From: Runella salmonicolor
GTDB taxonomy: Bacteria; Bacteroidota; Bacteroidia; Cytophagales; Spirosomataceae
Direction of reading: 5' to 3'
NCBI RefSeq assembly: GCF_024158025.1
Contig: NZ_JAMZEL010000001.1
Span: 1 to 64,000 of the forward strand
DNA length: 64,000 nt
This document shows positions 34,773-43,394 of this stretch, piece after piece (position 1 is the first letter of the stretch; every line of letters starts with the position of its first letter). The translations under genes were made by a program, and so were the position numbers. The notes beneath the pieces were generated by a model. It had not been told where the DNA came from. It was given only the letters and a program-made list of their open reading frames with translations, and searched no databases.

Positions 34773-35665
34773 TAGGCCCTTGGATGGTATTTCGTGACCA
34801 CTTCTCGAAGGTATTCACGGTCTAGGTGCGTATAAATCTCGGTCGTTGTAATGGATTCGTGCCCCAGCATCTCCTGCACCGCCCGCAAATCCGCCCCGCC
34901 TTCAATCAGGTGCGTGGCAAAAGAATGACGAAAGGTGTGCGGGCTTACGGTTTTCTTTAACCCCACTTCCTCCACTAAATTCTTGATAATCAAGAATATC
35001 ATAACGCGCGTCAATTGCTTTCCGCGACGGTTTAAAAAAACATAATCCTCATGGCCTTTTTGCACTTCCACCAAACTACGGATGTGCTCAATATACAATA
35101 AAGTATACTTGATGGCATCACTGCCTATGGGCACAAGTCGCGTTTTGCTTCCTTTGCCAATCACCCGCATAAAGCCCGCGTCAAAGTAACAATTGGTAAT
35201 CTGTAAATTGACCAGTTCGGAAACCCGTAACCCTGAGCTGTACAAAACCTCCAACATGGCACGGTTGCGGGCTCCTTCGGCCGTAGAAACGTCGTTGGCC
35301 TCTAAAATCTGAATAATTTCGGGATAGGTAAGCACATCTGGAAGGCTACGCGACAAATGCGGCGACTCAATCAACTGGGTGGGGTCGACCTTTAATACAT
35401 TTTCTAGCACCAAATAATTGAAAAATGCCTTTACACCCGAAAGCATCCGCGCCTGAGAATAGGCAACTAATCCCAAATCGTGCAGATACCCCAAGAAACC
35501 CAGAATATCCAATTCTGTCATTTCAGTCAGGTCTTTCCCTCCCAACAAATCCATGTACTCCGACAATTTGGTGGCGTCCCGGACGTATGCTTCCACCGAG
35601 TTATCGGCCAAGCCCCGTTCGAGCATCAGGTAGTCCTTAAAATGTTTGAGGTAAGAATCCCACAT
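34772..35665 (-). CDS. xerD: Site-specific tyrosine recombinase XerD
   Basis: XerD with XerC resolves chromosome dimers at dif. The protein has the N-terminal SAM-like core-binding domain and a C-terminal catalytic domain. All active-site residues are visible: Arg in YSSGLRVSEL, Lys in GKGSKTR, HTFRHSFATHL with His and Arg, the second His in MLGHESITTTEIY, and the nucleophile Tyr in EIYTHL. The family starts at MWDSYL (35665); an in-frame ATG at 35680 adds five residues. A repeated hairpin element lies about 100 nt upstream on the same strand. Confidence 0.93.
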   Translation of the reverse strand: MWDSYLKHFKDYLMLERGLADNSVEAYVRDATKLSEYMDLLGGKDLTEMTELDILGFLGYLHDLGLVAYSQARMLSGVKAFFNYLVLENVLKVDPTQLIESPHLSRSLPDVLTYPEIIQILEANDVSTAEGARNRAMLEVLYSSGLRVSELVNLQITNCYFDAGFMRVIGKGSKTRLVPIGSDAIKYTLLYIEHIRSLVEVQKGHEDYVFLNRRGKQLTRVMIFLIIKNLVEEVGLKKTVSPHTFRHSFATHLIEGGADLRAVQEMLGHESITTTEIYTHLDREYLREVVTKYHPRA

Positions 35666-35760
35666 GTTAGATTGCAGCACAAGTCTTGGGCGTTAGATAT
35701 AAAGTCTCCGTTAAAACGCCCGAATTTACTATCTATTGGGTTTAAAAAATGCCCTTTGTT

Positions 35761-35817
35761 AAAAAACAAAAAGCTGCCCGAAATTTCGAACAGCTTTCCG
35801 ACGTTATCCACACCATT
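35761..35817 (-). ncRNA. Candidate small RNA, copy 2 of a repeated element
   Basis: On the minus strand this 57-nt segment repeats the element at 28560-28614: AATGGTGTGGATA, two changed bases, GTCGGAAAGCTGTTCGA, a short loop and TCGGGCAGCTTTTTG. The stem pairs through U-G wobbles and is followed by T runs. Unlike copy 1 it has no obvious TTTG/TAnnTTTG promoter. It lies between a divergent lipoprotein gene and xerD; a transcript would end before xerD. The plus strand also reads TTATCCACA (35804-35812), identical to the DnaA-box consensus. Confidence 0.5.
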
Positions 35818-36144
35818 TCTATAAATTCAATTCAGTTTGAGCTGGAATTGAATTATGTTGCAATAATACTTAAATATCCATTAATCAAATATTAAAATTT
35901 TATTAAAAAAACAACAATATTCTAGCCTTTTTAAACTCTTTAAAGTAATACTATAACTATTTCAAGTTTACTTTTTTGAAAGCGAAAATTTTCCTGATTT
36001 ATATCATAAATCCATCCCATTCAGACCTACATTTCGGCATTTCATCTCACTTAATAATCAACTCATCGTTTTTTCACTTAGCCCCCTTATGTCAATTTAA
36101 GACATTTGTTTCCAAATTATACAGCCACTTATTACCCATTAAAA
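35818..36144. other. AT-rich intergenic region
   Basis: This region separates the repeated element from the lipoprotein gene at 36145. Open frames from 35976 and 36106 cross it but lack coding character upstream of 36145. No convincing promoter or RNA gene was seen. Confidence 0.4.
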
Positions 36145-36945
36145 ATGGAAACATCTCAATACACCTACTTAGGAACGCTAAGAGGGCTTTTGGTTTTTTG
36201 GATATTATTTTGTATGCACGGCTGCAATCGGCAGAACGTATTTGAAGAACCGCTGCCTGTCCAGAAACTCCCCAAACTAAGCAATGTTATCGCCTTCAAT
36301 CGAAAGCATGAATTTTTTTATGATTCAAAAGATTTCGTCAATCGAATCAACATTATCAATAATTATCAAAGCGAAGACGAGTTTAGCACTCACTACACGC
36401 TCACGTACAATTCTAGCGGCAAGTTAGTGAAGGTCTTGGGGCAGGAAGACTCAGGTACCGTTAGAGAAACCAATTATTTTTACGACAAAACTTCGCTCGT
36501 CAAAACCGAGGAGTATTCCAATAAAATTCTCACAAGAACGATTGCGTTTACATTTAATCCCGACGGACAACTCGTGGAAAAAACCCGAAAGCTTACCCAG
36601 CCCAACGACCAAGAACCCGAAACACTGAAGTATATCTACGTTTATGACGCTCAAGGCAACCTAACTCAGGAAACCAGTTATAGCCCCGGGAAAACACCCG
36701 ATGATTGGACGGTTTATCAAACCGTTCTGTATCGTAAATACGACGATAAGCCCTATGTGGAGCAGATGATGAAATACCCGCTTCTCCCCCATGTAATCAT
36801 GCATCGCAACAACCCCCAAGAAATCATTGTGAAAGGAGGCTGGTACTCCTACCTCATCACCAATGCCTATGAATACAACGACAAGGGTTGGCCAATCAAA
36901 AAGGTAATCGGTGGGACCGAAAAACTGCTTTTTAGCTATTATTGA
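36145..36945 (+). CDS. Putative lipoprotein with YD-like repeats
   Basis: From ATG 36145 the 266-residue protein begins with a lipoprotein-type signal (lipobox FCMHGC). The mature part has strand-turn units such as YTLTYNSSGKLVKV, IAFTFNPDGQLVEKT, YIYVYDAQGNLTQET and AYEYNDKGWPIKKV, which resemble the YD/RHS-like repeats of many Bacteroidota surface lipoproteins. No toxin or core RHS domain is present. Function unknown. The frame is open to 36106, but those residues are not signal-like. Confidence 0.8.
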   Translation: METSQYTYLGTLRGLLVFWILFCMHGCNRQNVFEEPLPVQKLPKLSNVIAFNRKHEFFYDSKDFVNRINIINNYQSEDEFSTHYTLTYNSSGKLVKVLGQEDSGTVRETNYFYDKTSLVKTEEYSNKILTRTIAFTFNPDGQLVEKTRKLTQPNDQEPETLKYIYVYDAQGNLTQETSYSPGKTPDDWTVYQTVLYRKYDDKPYVEQMMKYPLLPHVIMHRNNPQEIIVKGGWYSYLITNAYEYNDKGWPIKKVIGGTEKLLFSYY

Positions 36946-37109
36946 TTTCTGTTGGGGATTGATTTAAGTCATTTTAGAACCCGATGATAGCAATTCATGC
37001 CTAACGGTATTGACGAAATCCTTTTAAATCTTGAACTTCACTTCGCAATTCGGCCAACCGCCGAAATTACAACAGCCAACACATTTCTTTTATTAATTAT
37101 TTTACAGCT

Positions 37110-37415
37110 ATGACCATCAAAACAGTATCCCTTGCACTTCTAGTAGGTGCCCTCAGTCTGACGAGCACCCATGCCAAGAAAACCTCTCAAAACACCTACT
37201 TTTGGGTAATTGAAAACGGAACGGAGACACAGCCGTTTAGCATTGTCCGCATTTATCGCGACGACAACCAGCTTGTGTACGAAAAGCAACTTTCGAACGT
37301 AGAACTTGATATAAAAAAAGCAGGAACCCGGCGGAAACTCAACAAAATCCTGCGTGCCTATACCTCATGGGCCAAGCGGGTAAGTGAGTTGACATCCAAA
37401 GAGGTTCCTGCTTAA
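37110..37415 (+). CDS. Small exported protein of unknown function
   Basis: A 101-residue protein with a typical cleavable signal peptide (MTIKTVSLALLVGALSLTSTHA) and a mature part of about 79 residues. The mature part contains YFWVIENGTETQPFSIVRIYRD, then a basic helix with KKAGTRRKLNKIL. I recognise no domain. It is likely periplasmic. A hairpin follows closely. Confidence 0.75.
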   Translation: MTIKTVSLALLVGALSLTSTHAKKTSQNTYFWVIENGTETQPFSIVRIYRDDNQLVYEKQLSNVELDIKKAGTRRKLNKILRAYTSWAKRVSELTSKEVPA

Positions 37416-37427
37416 CGAAAGTTGGAA

Positions 37428-37474
37428 AAACCGAAAGTAACTGTCTCCTCAGCGAGGCGGTTACTTTTGGGTTT
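37428..37474. terminator. Bidirectional terminator between convergent genes
   Basis: Arms around CCGAAAGTAAC and GGTTACTTTTGG pair with a few wobbles, with an inner CCTC/GAGG stem and A/T-rich outer ends. It covers the end of the convergent APC permease gene and follows the small exported protein gene. Confidence 0.6.
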
Positions 37475-38786
37475 CGGTCTCTTCATTTCGATTAAATACT
37501 TTGTAAAGCACAAACGCCACCACCAGCGCTCCAATGTAATAACCCGTAAGCAAAGGATTAGAAACTGCCACCGCCACCAATGCTACTCCCGCGAGAATCA
37601 GGGCACAAAGCGGAACAAAAGGGTAAGCAGGCGACAAAAAAGGACGCTTTAGAGCAGGCTCTTTACGACGAAGCTGGATGACAGAAATGGAACCAAAGCA
37701 ATACAAGGTCAGCGCCCCGAGCACCGACAAGATGATGATTTCGGCGGCGGTATTTGAAAACAATATCAAAATCCCCACCAACATATTGACCACCAAGGCA
37801 TTGGTAGGCGTTTTGAATTTAGCATGAACTTTTCCGAGTACGCCCGGAAAATGCCCGATACGTCCCATTTCAAAAGTAGCTCTTCCAGCCGCCATCAACA
37901 ATCCATGAAAAGAGGCTACCAGACCAAAAAGGCCAAAAACAATGACCGCAAAATACAGCGGATTGGCCTCCCCCACGAGACGCGCCAAAGCCAACGGCAA
38001 CGGTGAATCAGACGTTGTACCGTCTGGTTTGTACACAATGGCTTCCCACCCCCCTACACCAACAGAGCACACAAACGTAAAGGCGCACAGCACCACCAAC
38101 GTAAGCATGGCCGAACCAAAACCGCGAATAAGATCCCGCTGAGGGTTTCGGCTTTCTTCGGCGGCGTTGGCCAAGCCTTCAATGCCCAGAAAAAACCAGA
38201 TAGAAAAAGGCAGAGCCGCCCAAACGCCCGCCCATCCATTGGGTAGCGCGTTGGCCGTAAGATTTTGAATTGAAATTTGGTTGTAGGTTGCCCCCGCAAA
38301 CAAGATTAATCCCGCCACGGCCAAAAAAGTAATCAGCAACTCAAACGTAGCCGCCAACTGCACTCCCACGACATTCAGTAACGTAAAGAGCATATACGCA
38401 CCCAACGCCGCGTAGGTTGGGGGCAATTCAGGAAAGAACAAATTAATGTGAGCCCCGATACCCACCGAAATCGCAGGCGGCGCCAATACAAATTCAAACA
38501 CTTGGGCTATGCCCGCCATAAACCCCCAATCCCGTCCTAAAGCCCGCGTGGCGTAATCAAACACACCTCCCGCTTTAGGTATAGCACACGATAGTTCGGC
38601 GTATCCTAACGTAAAACACACGTACATAATGACCGACAACACCGTGGCAACGGCCATTCCCAAAGTACCCCCTTTCTCTAGTCCAAAGTTCCACCCGAAA
38701 TACATTCCGGAAATAACATAACCTACACCTAACCCCCAAAGTAAAGTAGGGGTAAGTGAACGATGCAAATTTTCATTTTGGGACAT
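37461..38786 (-). CDS. APC-superfamily permease, ethanolamine-permease-like
   Basis: A 441-residue transporter with twelve predicted transmembrane helices. The first helix carries GVGYVISGMYFGWNFGLEKGG, like the ethanolamine permease (Eat) branch of the amino acid-polyamine-organocation superfamily, and AAEESRNPQRDLIRG is the conserved cytoplasmic loop. It probably imports an amine or amino acid together with protons or sodium. No eut genes are nearby. The gene is monocistronic. Confidence 0.85.
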   Translation of the reverse strand: MSQNENLHRSLTPTLLWGLGVGYVISGMYFGWNFGLEKGGTLGMAVATVLSVIMYVCFTLGYAELSCAIPKAGGVFDYATRALGRDWGFMAGIAQVFEFVLAPPAISVGIGAHINLFFPELPPTYAALGAYMLFTLLNVVGVQLAATFELLITFLAVAGLILFAGATYNQISIQNLTANALPNGWAGVWAALPFSIWFFLGIEGLANAAEESRNPQRDLIRGFGSAMLTLVVLCAFTFVCSVGVGGWEAIVYKPDGTTSDSPLPLALARLVGEANPLYFAVIVFGLFGLVASFHGLLMAAGRATFEMGRIGHFPGVLGKVHAKFKTPTNALVVNMLVGILILFSNTAAEIIILSVLGALTLYCFGSISVIQLRRKEPALKRPFLSPAYPFVPLCALILAGVALVAVAVSNPLLTGYYIGALVVAFVLYKVFNRNEETETQK

Positions 38787-38878
38787 AAGAAATCTGTTAA
38801 GAGCGTAGAGTGGGTTATATAATAAGAGTGTGTAATGATGTATAACGTGGATACTTTCAAAATGGCAAAAAGTTACGG

Positions 38879-39838
38879 TTAGACCTGAAAAGTGGTGACG
38901 GTGACCAATACGTCAAACGCAATCAACACCAATGCTGCCAGTAAAAAATACCTGTACTTATTACTGACTACGGCCACCTTCCGACTATCAATTAATCGAC
39001 TTTCCACCGAATTTATCGCATTTACTACTTCTGGAATAGCATTAGATTGGTTGTTTATCTCAAAATACTTCCCGCCAGTGGTAGTGGCTAAGTCTCGCAG
39101 GTAAGCCGCGTTCAATTTGGTCGTCACCACCTGCCCGTTTTCATCTTTTATCCAATCTCCCTTTTGACGAATATGCCCCCCTGCGTTTGTGCCGACTCCT
39201 ACGATAAACAAATTAAATCCAAACTGCCGAATCGAAGCCAAGGTTTTGCGCTCACAGTTCCCGAAATCTTCCCCGTCGGTCATCAACAAAATAATTTTTG
39301 ACGTATTTGCCGAAGGATTTTGGAGCAGTTTCTGAATGCACAATTCCAGCGCACTGCAAATATCCGTACCAGTATTACTCACCTGCAACGTACTAAGCGA
39401 TTGCGTAAATAACTCAAACGCATTGAGGTCAAACGTAAGGGGAACTTGCAAAAAAGCATCCGAAGAAAACACAATTAATCCAAAACGATTTTCGACCAAC
39501 GAAGCACTGAGCCGTTGTAACTCAAACTTCACTTTTTCCAGTCGTGAGGGCTGAATATCGGTAGCGTCCATGGATTTAGAAACATCAACCAATACCATCA
39601 CATCTTTTCCTTCCGCAATAATATCCCGTTCGGGCTCCCCGAAAAAAGGTCCCAACAACGCCACAATCAGCAACGCAAAATACGTAGTGCGCAGAAAAAA
39701 TTTAATCACAACGGCCCGGGCCGTTGCCCCTAATGCCCTCGCAACCAAAAAAGTACGGCCAATGTAAAGTACATAGAGTACGAGAAACGTACCCATAAAA
39801 ATGTATTCAACCGCCGTGAGTTCGTAGTTAAAATTCAT
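38879..39838 (-). CDS. VWA-domain membrane protein, BatA/BatB-like
   Basis: A 319-residue protein with two N-terminal transmembrane helices, a von Willebrand factor A domain and a C-terminal helix, the layout of Bat (Bacteroides aerotolerance) proteins. The MIDAS motif is DVSKSMD, with Thr in SNTGTDI and Asp in LMTDGEDFG completing metal binding. Bat proteins usually sit with a MoxR ATPase and a DUF58 protein, but neither is here, so this is a detached member. It is divergent from sua5. Confidence 0.87.
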   Translation of the reverse strand: MNFNYELTAVEYIFMGTFLVLYVLYIGRTFLVARALGATARAVVIKFFLRTTYFALLIVALLGPFFGEPERDIIAEGKDVMVLVDVSKSMDATDIQPSRLEKVKFELQRLSASLVENRFGLIVFSSDAFLQVPLTFDLNAFELFTQSLSTLQVSNTGTDICSALELCIQKLLQNPSANTSKIILLMTDGEDFGNCERKTLASIRQFGFNLFIVGVGTNAGGHIRQKGDWIKDENGQVVTTKLNAAYLRDLATTTGGKYFEINNQSNAIPEVVNAINSVESRLIDSRKVAVVSNKYRYFLLAALVLIAFDVLVTVTTFQV

Positions 39839-39910
39839 AAAAAGGGTGAAATAATGGCCAAATTAACAAAAAAACCGTTGCAGAAGGAGGGTTAACGCTA
39901 GTCTATAGAC

Positions 39911-39918
39911 TAATTTTG
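39911..39918 (+). promoter_or_regulatory. -7 box of sua5
   Basis: TAATTTTG matches TAnnTTTG and ends 4 nt before the ATG of sua5, so the mRNA would be nearly leaderless. No clear TTTG is found at the right distance upstream, which lowers confidence. Confidence 0.5.
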
Positions 39919-39922
39919 CAGC

Positions 39923-40885
39923 ATGGCAACCATTGGAACCGATATTATCTCCGTTAAAAAACTCCTCAGCGCAGGAGAAGTAGTGGGCATTCCGACCGAA
40001 ACAGTATATGGTTTGGCGGGCAATGCCTTCAACGACGATGCTGTTTTGAAGATTTTCAGCGTGAAGAATCGCCCGCAATTTGACCCCCTCATTGTGCATA
40101 CCGATTCCATTGCCCATGCCTCCACCTTTGTCCATTCTTTTCCCGAAAAAGCAAAACAACTGGCCGAGGCTTTTTGGCCGGGCCCGCTTACGTTGCTTTT
40201 ACCCAAATCTGACGCCGTTTCTGATTTGGTAACGTCTGGGCTCTCCACCGTTGCCGTCCGCATTCCCAATCACCCGCTGACGCTGGAGTTGCTTGCCTCC
40301 CTTGATTTTCCGTTGGCCGCTCCAAGTGCCAATCCCTTTGGGTACATTAGCCCTACGTCGGCGCTGCACGTTGAAAACCAACTAGGAAAGAAAATCCCTT
40401 ATATCCTCGACGGCGGCGAGAGCACGGTGGGCATTGAATCCACCATTGTAGGGTTTGAAGGGGAAGATGCCGTGGTGTATCGTCTGGGCGGGATTGCCGT
40501 AGAAGCCATTGAGGGCATCATTGGCCCTGTGCAAACCGTATCGCATTCTACTTCCAACCCCAAAGCGCCAGGAATGTTAAAAAGCCACTATTCTCCCAGA
40601 AAACCGCTGTTTATCAATCATTTACCTGAAATATTACAACAATATTCACCCAACAAAATCGGAAGTCTGACATTTAATCATTTGGTGGATTCAATTCCCG
40701 CTGAAAACCAACGCGTTCTGTCTCCCGCCGCTGATTACCCCGAAGCTGCCAAACATCTTTTTGCGTACATGCGCCAGCTAGACAGCCTCCCAATTGAAGT
40801 AATTTATGCTGAATTGCTCCCCGAGAAAGACTTGGGTCGTGCCATCAATGACCGCATCCGTCGGGCGGCGGTGAGGGAGGTATAA
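39923..40885 (+). CDS. sua5: L-threonylcarbamoyladenylate synthase (Sua5)
   Basis: This enzyme makes threonylcarbamoyl-AMP from threonine, bicarbonate and ATP, the first step of t6A37 tRNA modification. The 320-residue protein has the YrdC core (GIPTETVYGLAGNA, KNRPQFDPLIVH, TVAVRIPNHPL, APSANPFGYISPT) followed by the additional Sua5 C-terminal domain from about residue 210 (APGMLKSHYSPRKPL), so it is the long Sua5 form, not TsaC. TsaB, which acts later in the pathway, is at 20.2 kb. Confidence 0.95.
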   Translation: MATIGTDIISVKKLLSAGEVVGIPTETVYGLAGNAFNDDAVLKIFSVKNRPQFDPLIVHTDSIAHASTFVHSFPEKAKQLAEAFWPGPLTLLLPKSDAVSDLVTSGLSTVAVRIPNHPLTLELLASLDFPLAAPSANPFGYISPTSALHVENQLGKKIPYILDGGESTVGIESTIVGFEGEDAVVYRLGGIAVEAIEGIIGPVQTVSHSTSNPKAPGMLKSHYSPRKPLFINHLPEILQQYSPNKIGSLTFNHLVDSIPAENQRVLSPAADYPEAAKHLFAYMRQLDSLPIEVIYAELLPEKDLGRAINDRIRRAAVREV

Positions 40886-40932
40886 ATCTTATTTGTATGA
40901 AACATAAACAGGCCAAAAGCAGTTAAAAACGC

Positions 40933-41733
40933 ATGGATACCATTGATTTTACCCAACCGTGGACTTTTGCCCAAACTGCTTTGTACTTTTTTTTGGGGAT
41001 TTTCGGACGTTATGTACTCATTGCGGCCCTATTTCATTACCTTTTTAAAGTAAAATACGAGGCTTATTTTCAACCCCGCGAAGTAAATCAACGCCCCAGA
41101 CGTCAAGGACAACATTGGCGAGAAATCGGTTTTTCATTCATCACCGCTCTAATCTTTGCTTTTGTGGGTACGGGAATGGTGGTGGCTTGGCAAAAAGGAT
41201 ACACCCAAATTTACACCGACTTCCATGAGTACTCCACATTTTGGTTTATTGTCAGCATTCTGATTATTCTCTTTTGCCACGAAACCTATTATTATTGGCT
41301 TCACCGCTGGATGCACCACCCCAAAGTATACAAATGGGTTCATAAAGCGCACCACGACAGCATTACCACCTCGGCCTGGACTTCTTTTTCATTCCACCCG
41401 ATAGAAAGCATTTTACAGGCGATTGTCCTGCCAGTATTGCTGTTTATTATTCCGCTTCATTACGTTGCGATTGGTATCATTTTATTGATTATGACCACCA
41501 CCAGCGTTATCAATCATTTGAATACCGAACTCTATCCGCGCGATTTTCATCGTCATTGGTTTGGCAAATGGTGGATTGGCGCCACACATCACAGCCTACA
41601 CCATTCTCAGTTTAAATACAATTACGGGCTATATTTTACCTTTTGGGACAAGTGGATTGGCACCGAAAGCCCAGATTTCAAGAAGTTGTTTGAGAAAAAA
41701 ACGAGAAAAGAAGGGGAAAGTGTAAAAGTATAA
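40933..41733 (+). CDS. Sterol desaturase / fatty acid hydroxylase family protein
   Basis: A 266-residue membrane di-iron enzyme with four or more helices. The histidine boxes are present: HETYYYWLHRWMHH, HKAHHDS and HHSLHHSQFKYNYG. Family members hydroxylate or desaturate lipids using oxygen; in Bacteroidota they often modify carotenoids or fatty acids. The substrate is unknown. It follows sua5 by 47 bp. Its last codons form the left arm of a terminator hairpin. Confidence 0.9.
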   Translation: MDTIDFTQPWTFAQTALYFFLGIFGRYVLIAALFHYLFKVKYEAYFQPREVNQRPRRQGQHWREIGFSFITALIFAFVGTGMVVAWQKGYTQIYTDFHEYSTFWFIVSILIILFCHETYYYWLHRWMHHPKVYKWVHKAHHDSITTSAWTSFSFHPIESILQAIVLPVLLFIIPLHYVAIGIILLIMTTTSVINHLNTELYPRDFHRHWFGKWWIGATHHSLHHSQFKYNYGLYFTFWDKWIGTESPDFKKLFEKKTRKEGESVKV

Positions 41734-41775
41734 GGGTGAAATATTGACTATTTTACCCTTATACTTTACACTTTC
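41716..41775. terminator. Long bidirectional terminator overlapping a coding end
   Basis: A left arm at 41716-41737 and a right arm at 41755-41775 are inverted copies differing by one base insertion, giving a stem of about 21 bp. The left arm includes the last codons and stop of the hydroxylase gene. It lies between convergent transcription units. Confidence 0.8.
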
Positions 41776-41866
41776 ATTGCACTTTTTCAATCTTCCCAGC
41801 CAAAAGAACGCTCTACGGCTTTGTGCCAACCTTTGTATAATTTATCCCGTTGGGCATTTTCCATTT
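41776..41866 (-). pseudogene. Orphan fragment of glpK C-terminus
   Basis: In the minus-strand glpK frame this unit reads MENAQRDKLYKGWHKAVERS and on to the same stop as the intact gene. It lacks the rest of the gene and a start context, so it is a duplicated remnant and not a functional gene. Confidence 0.8.
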
Positions 41867-41957
41867 ATTGCACTTTTTCAATCTTCCCAGCCAAAAGAAC
41901 GCTCTACGGCTTTGTGCCAACCTTTATATAATTTATCCCGTTGCGCATTTTCCATTT
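41776..41957. repeat. 91-bp tandem duplication of the glpK 3' end
   Basis: Units 41776-41866 and 41867-41957 are identical except for two bases. The right unit contains the real last 26 codons and stop of glpK (minus strand); the left unit is a detached copy beyond the stop. Both differences (GCC/GCG and TAC/TAT) are synonymous in the glpK frame. Confidence 0.97.
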
Positions 41958-43377
41958 TAGGATTCCAAGTATGAGCTATTCCCCAATTCTGACGTAAATC
42001 GTCGAAGTTTTCCCAATAGCCTACCGCCAAACCTGCCGCATAAGCCGCGCCCAAAGCCGTCGTTTCGGTCACCGCTGGGCAAACGACGGGTACGTTGAGC
42101 ATATCCGCCTGAAACTGCATGAGGGTTTCGTTAGCCACCATCCCACCATCTACCCGCAATGATTTAAGCTCAATATCAGCGTCTTTCTCCATGGCGTTCA
42201 TCACGTCGAGGGTTTGATAGGCCGTTGCTTCCAGTACCGCCCGGGCAATGTGGGCCTTGGTCACGTAGCGCGTCAAGCCCGCAATTACTCCCCGAGCGTC
42301 GGCCTTCCAGTAAGGCGCATACAATCCCGAAAATGCCGGCACAAAATACGCCCCACCATTATCTTCGACCGATTTTGCCAGTGTTTCTACGTCACTACTT
42401 TTTTCAATCATTCCCAAGTTATCACGTAGCCATTGAACCAGCGCCCCCGCAATGGCAACGCTTCCTTCCAAAGCATAATTAACTGGCTGATTTCCAAATT
42501 TATACGCCACCGTCGTAAGCAACCCTTGCGTAGAAACTTTTAGTTCAGTGCCTGTATTGAGCAGCATAAAACAGCCCGTTCCGTAGGTGTTTTTGGCCTG
42601 CCCCGGCTCGAAGCAGGTTTGCCCAACCAATGCTGCGTGTTGGTCGCCTAAATCTCCCGCAATCGGCACATTGGGCAATACATCAAGTACCACGTTTCCG
42701 TACACTTCACTGCTGCTTTTGATGACCGGAAGCATCGCACTTGGAATGCCAAATGCAGCCAACATATCTGAATCCCAAGCCAACGTATGGAGGTTCATCA
42801 ACTGCGTTCGGCTGGCATTGGTCACGTCGGTTACGTGCGTGCCGCCGTGTGGCCCCCCAGTTAGATTCCAAATCAGAAAGGTATCCATGGTACCAAAAAG
42901 CGCCTCTCCTTTTTCGGCATCTTCGCGCAGGCCGGGCACATTATCCAACAACCATTTCAGTTTTAACCCACTGAAGTACGTGGCCAAAGGCAAGCCCGTT
43001 TGGGCACGAAAGCGGTCTTGTCCGCCGTCTTGGGCAAAATGATTTACTAGGTCGCCCGTACGGGTATCCTGCCAAACTAGGGCATTGTAATAAGGTTTTC
43101 CAGTTTTTCGATTCCAAACGGCGGTGGTTTCGCGTTGGTTTGTAATCCCGACGGCGGCAATTTCGGTAGCCGAAATCGACGCATTGATGCGGGCTCCCGC
43201 AATTACTTCGAGCGTATTTTTCCAGATTTCTTCGGGGTTATGTTCCACCCAACCCGGCTGAGGATAAATTTGTTGGTGTTCTTTTTGGCCCACAGAAATA
43301 ATGTTTCCCTGTCGGTCAAAAATAATGCAACGGGTACTCGTGGTACCCTGATCAATGGCAGCTACGTATTTAGACAT
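41878..43377 (-). CDS. glpK: Glycerol kinase
   Basis: GlpK phosphorylates glycerol to glycerol-3-phosphate. The 499-residue FGGY-family protein has the N-terminal ATPase strand AAIDQGTTSTRCIIFD, GITNQRET, the glycerol-contact segment GWVEHNPEEIW and the ATP-binding C-terminal part around LRVDGGMVANETLMQ and ETTALGAAYAAG. Length is normal. It starts 17 bp after the stop of the upstream membrane glycosyltransferase-like gene on the same strand, so it may be co-transcribed. The 3' end is tandemly duplicated. Confidence 0.97.
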   Translation of the reverse strand: MSKYVAAIDQGTTSTRCIIFDRQGNIISVGQKEHQQIYPQPGWVEHNPEEIWKNTLEVIAGARINASISATEIAAVGITNQRETTAVWNRKTGKPYYNALVWQDTRTGDLVNHFAQDGGQDRFRAQTGLPLATYFSGLKLKWLLDNVPGLREDAEKGEALFGTMDTFLIWNLTGGPHGGTHVTDVTNASRTQLMNLHTLAWDSDMLAAFGIPSAMLPVIKSSSEVYGNVVLDVLPNVPIAGDLGDQHAALVGQTCFEPGQAKNTYGTGCFMLLNTGTELKVSTQGLLTTVAYKFGNQPVNYALEGSVAIAGALVQWLRDNLGMIEKSSDVETLAKSVEDNGGAYFVPAFSGLYAPYWKADARGVIAGLTRYVTKAHIARAVLEATAYQTLDVMNAMEKDADIELKSLRVDGGMVANETLMQFQADMLNVPVVCPAVTETTALGAAYAAGLAVGYWENFDDLRQNWGIAHTWNPKMENAQRDKLYKGWHKAVERSFGWED

Positions 43378-43394
43378 TATTGGTGAAAGGTTTA

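Noticed and set aside
35976..36245. 89-codon plus-strand ORF before the YD-repeat lipoprotein gene
   Set aside because: AT-rich, overlaps the better supported lipoprotein frame and has no recognisable features.
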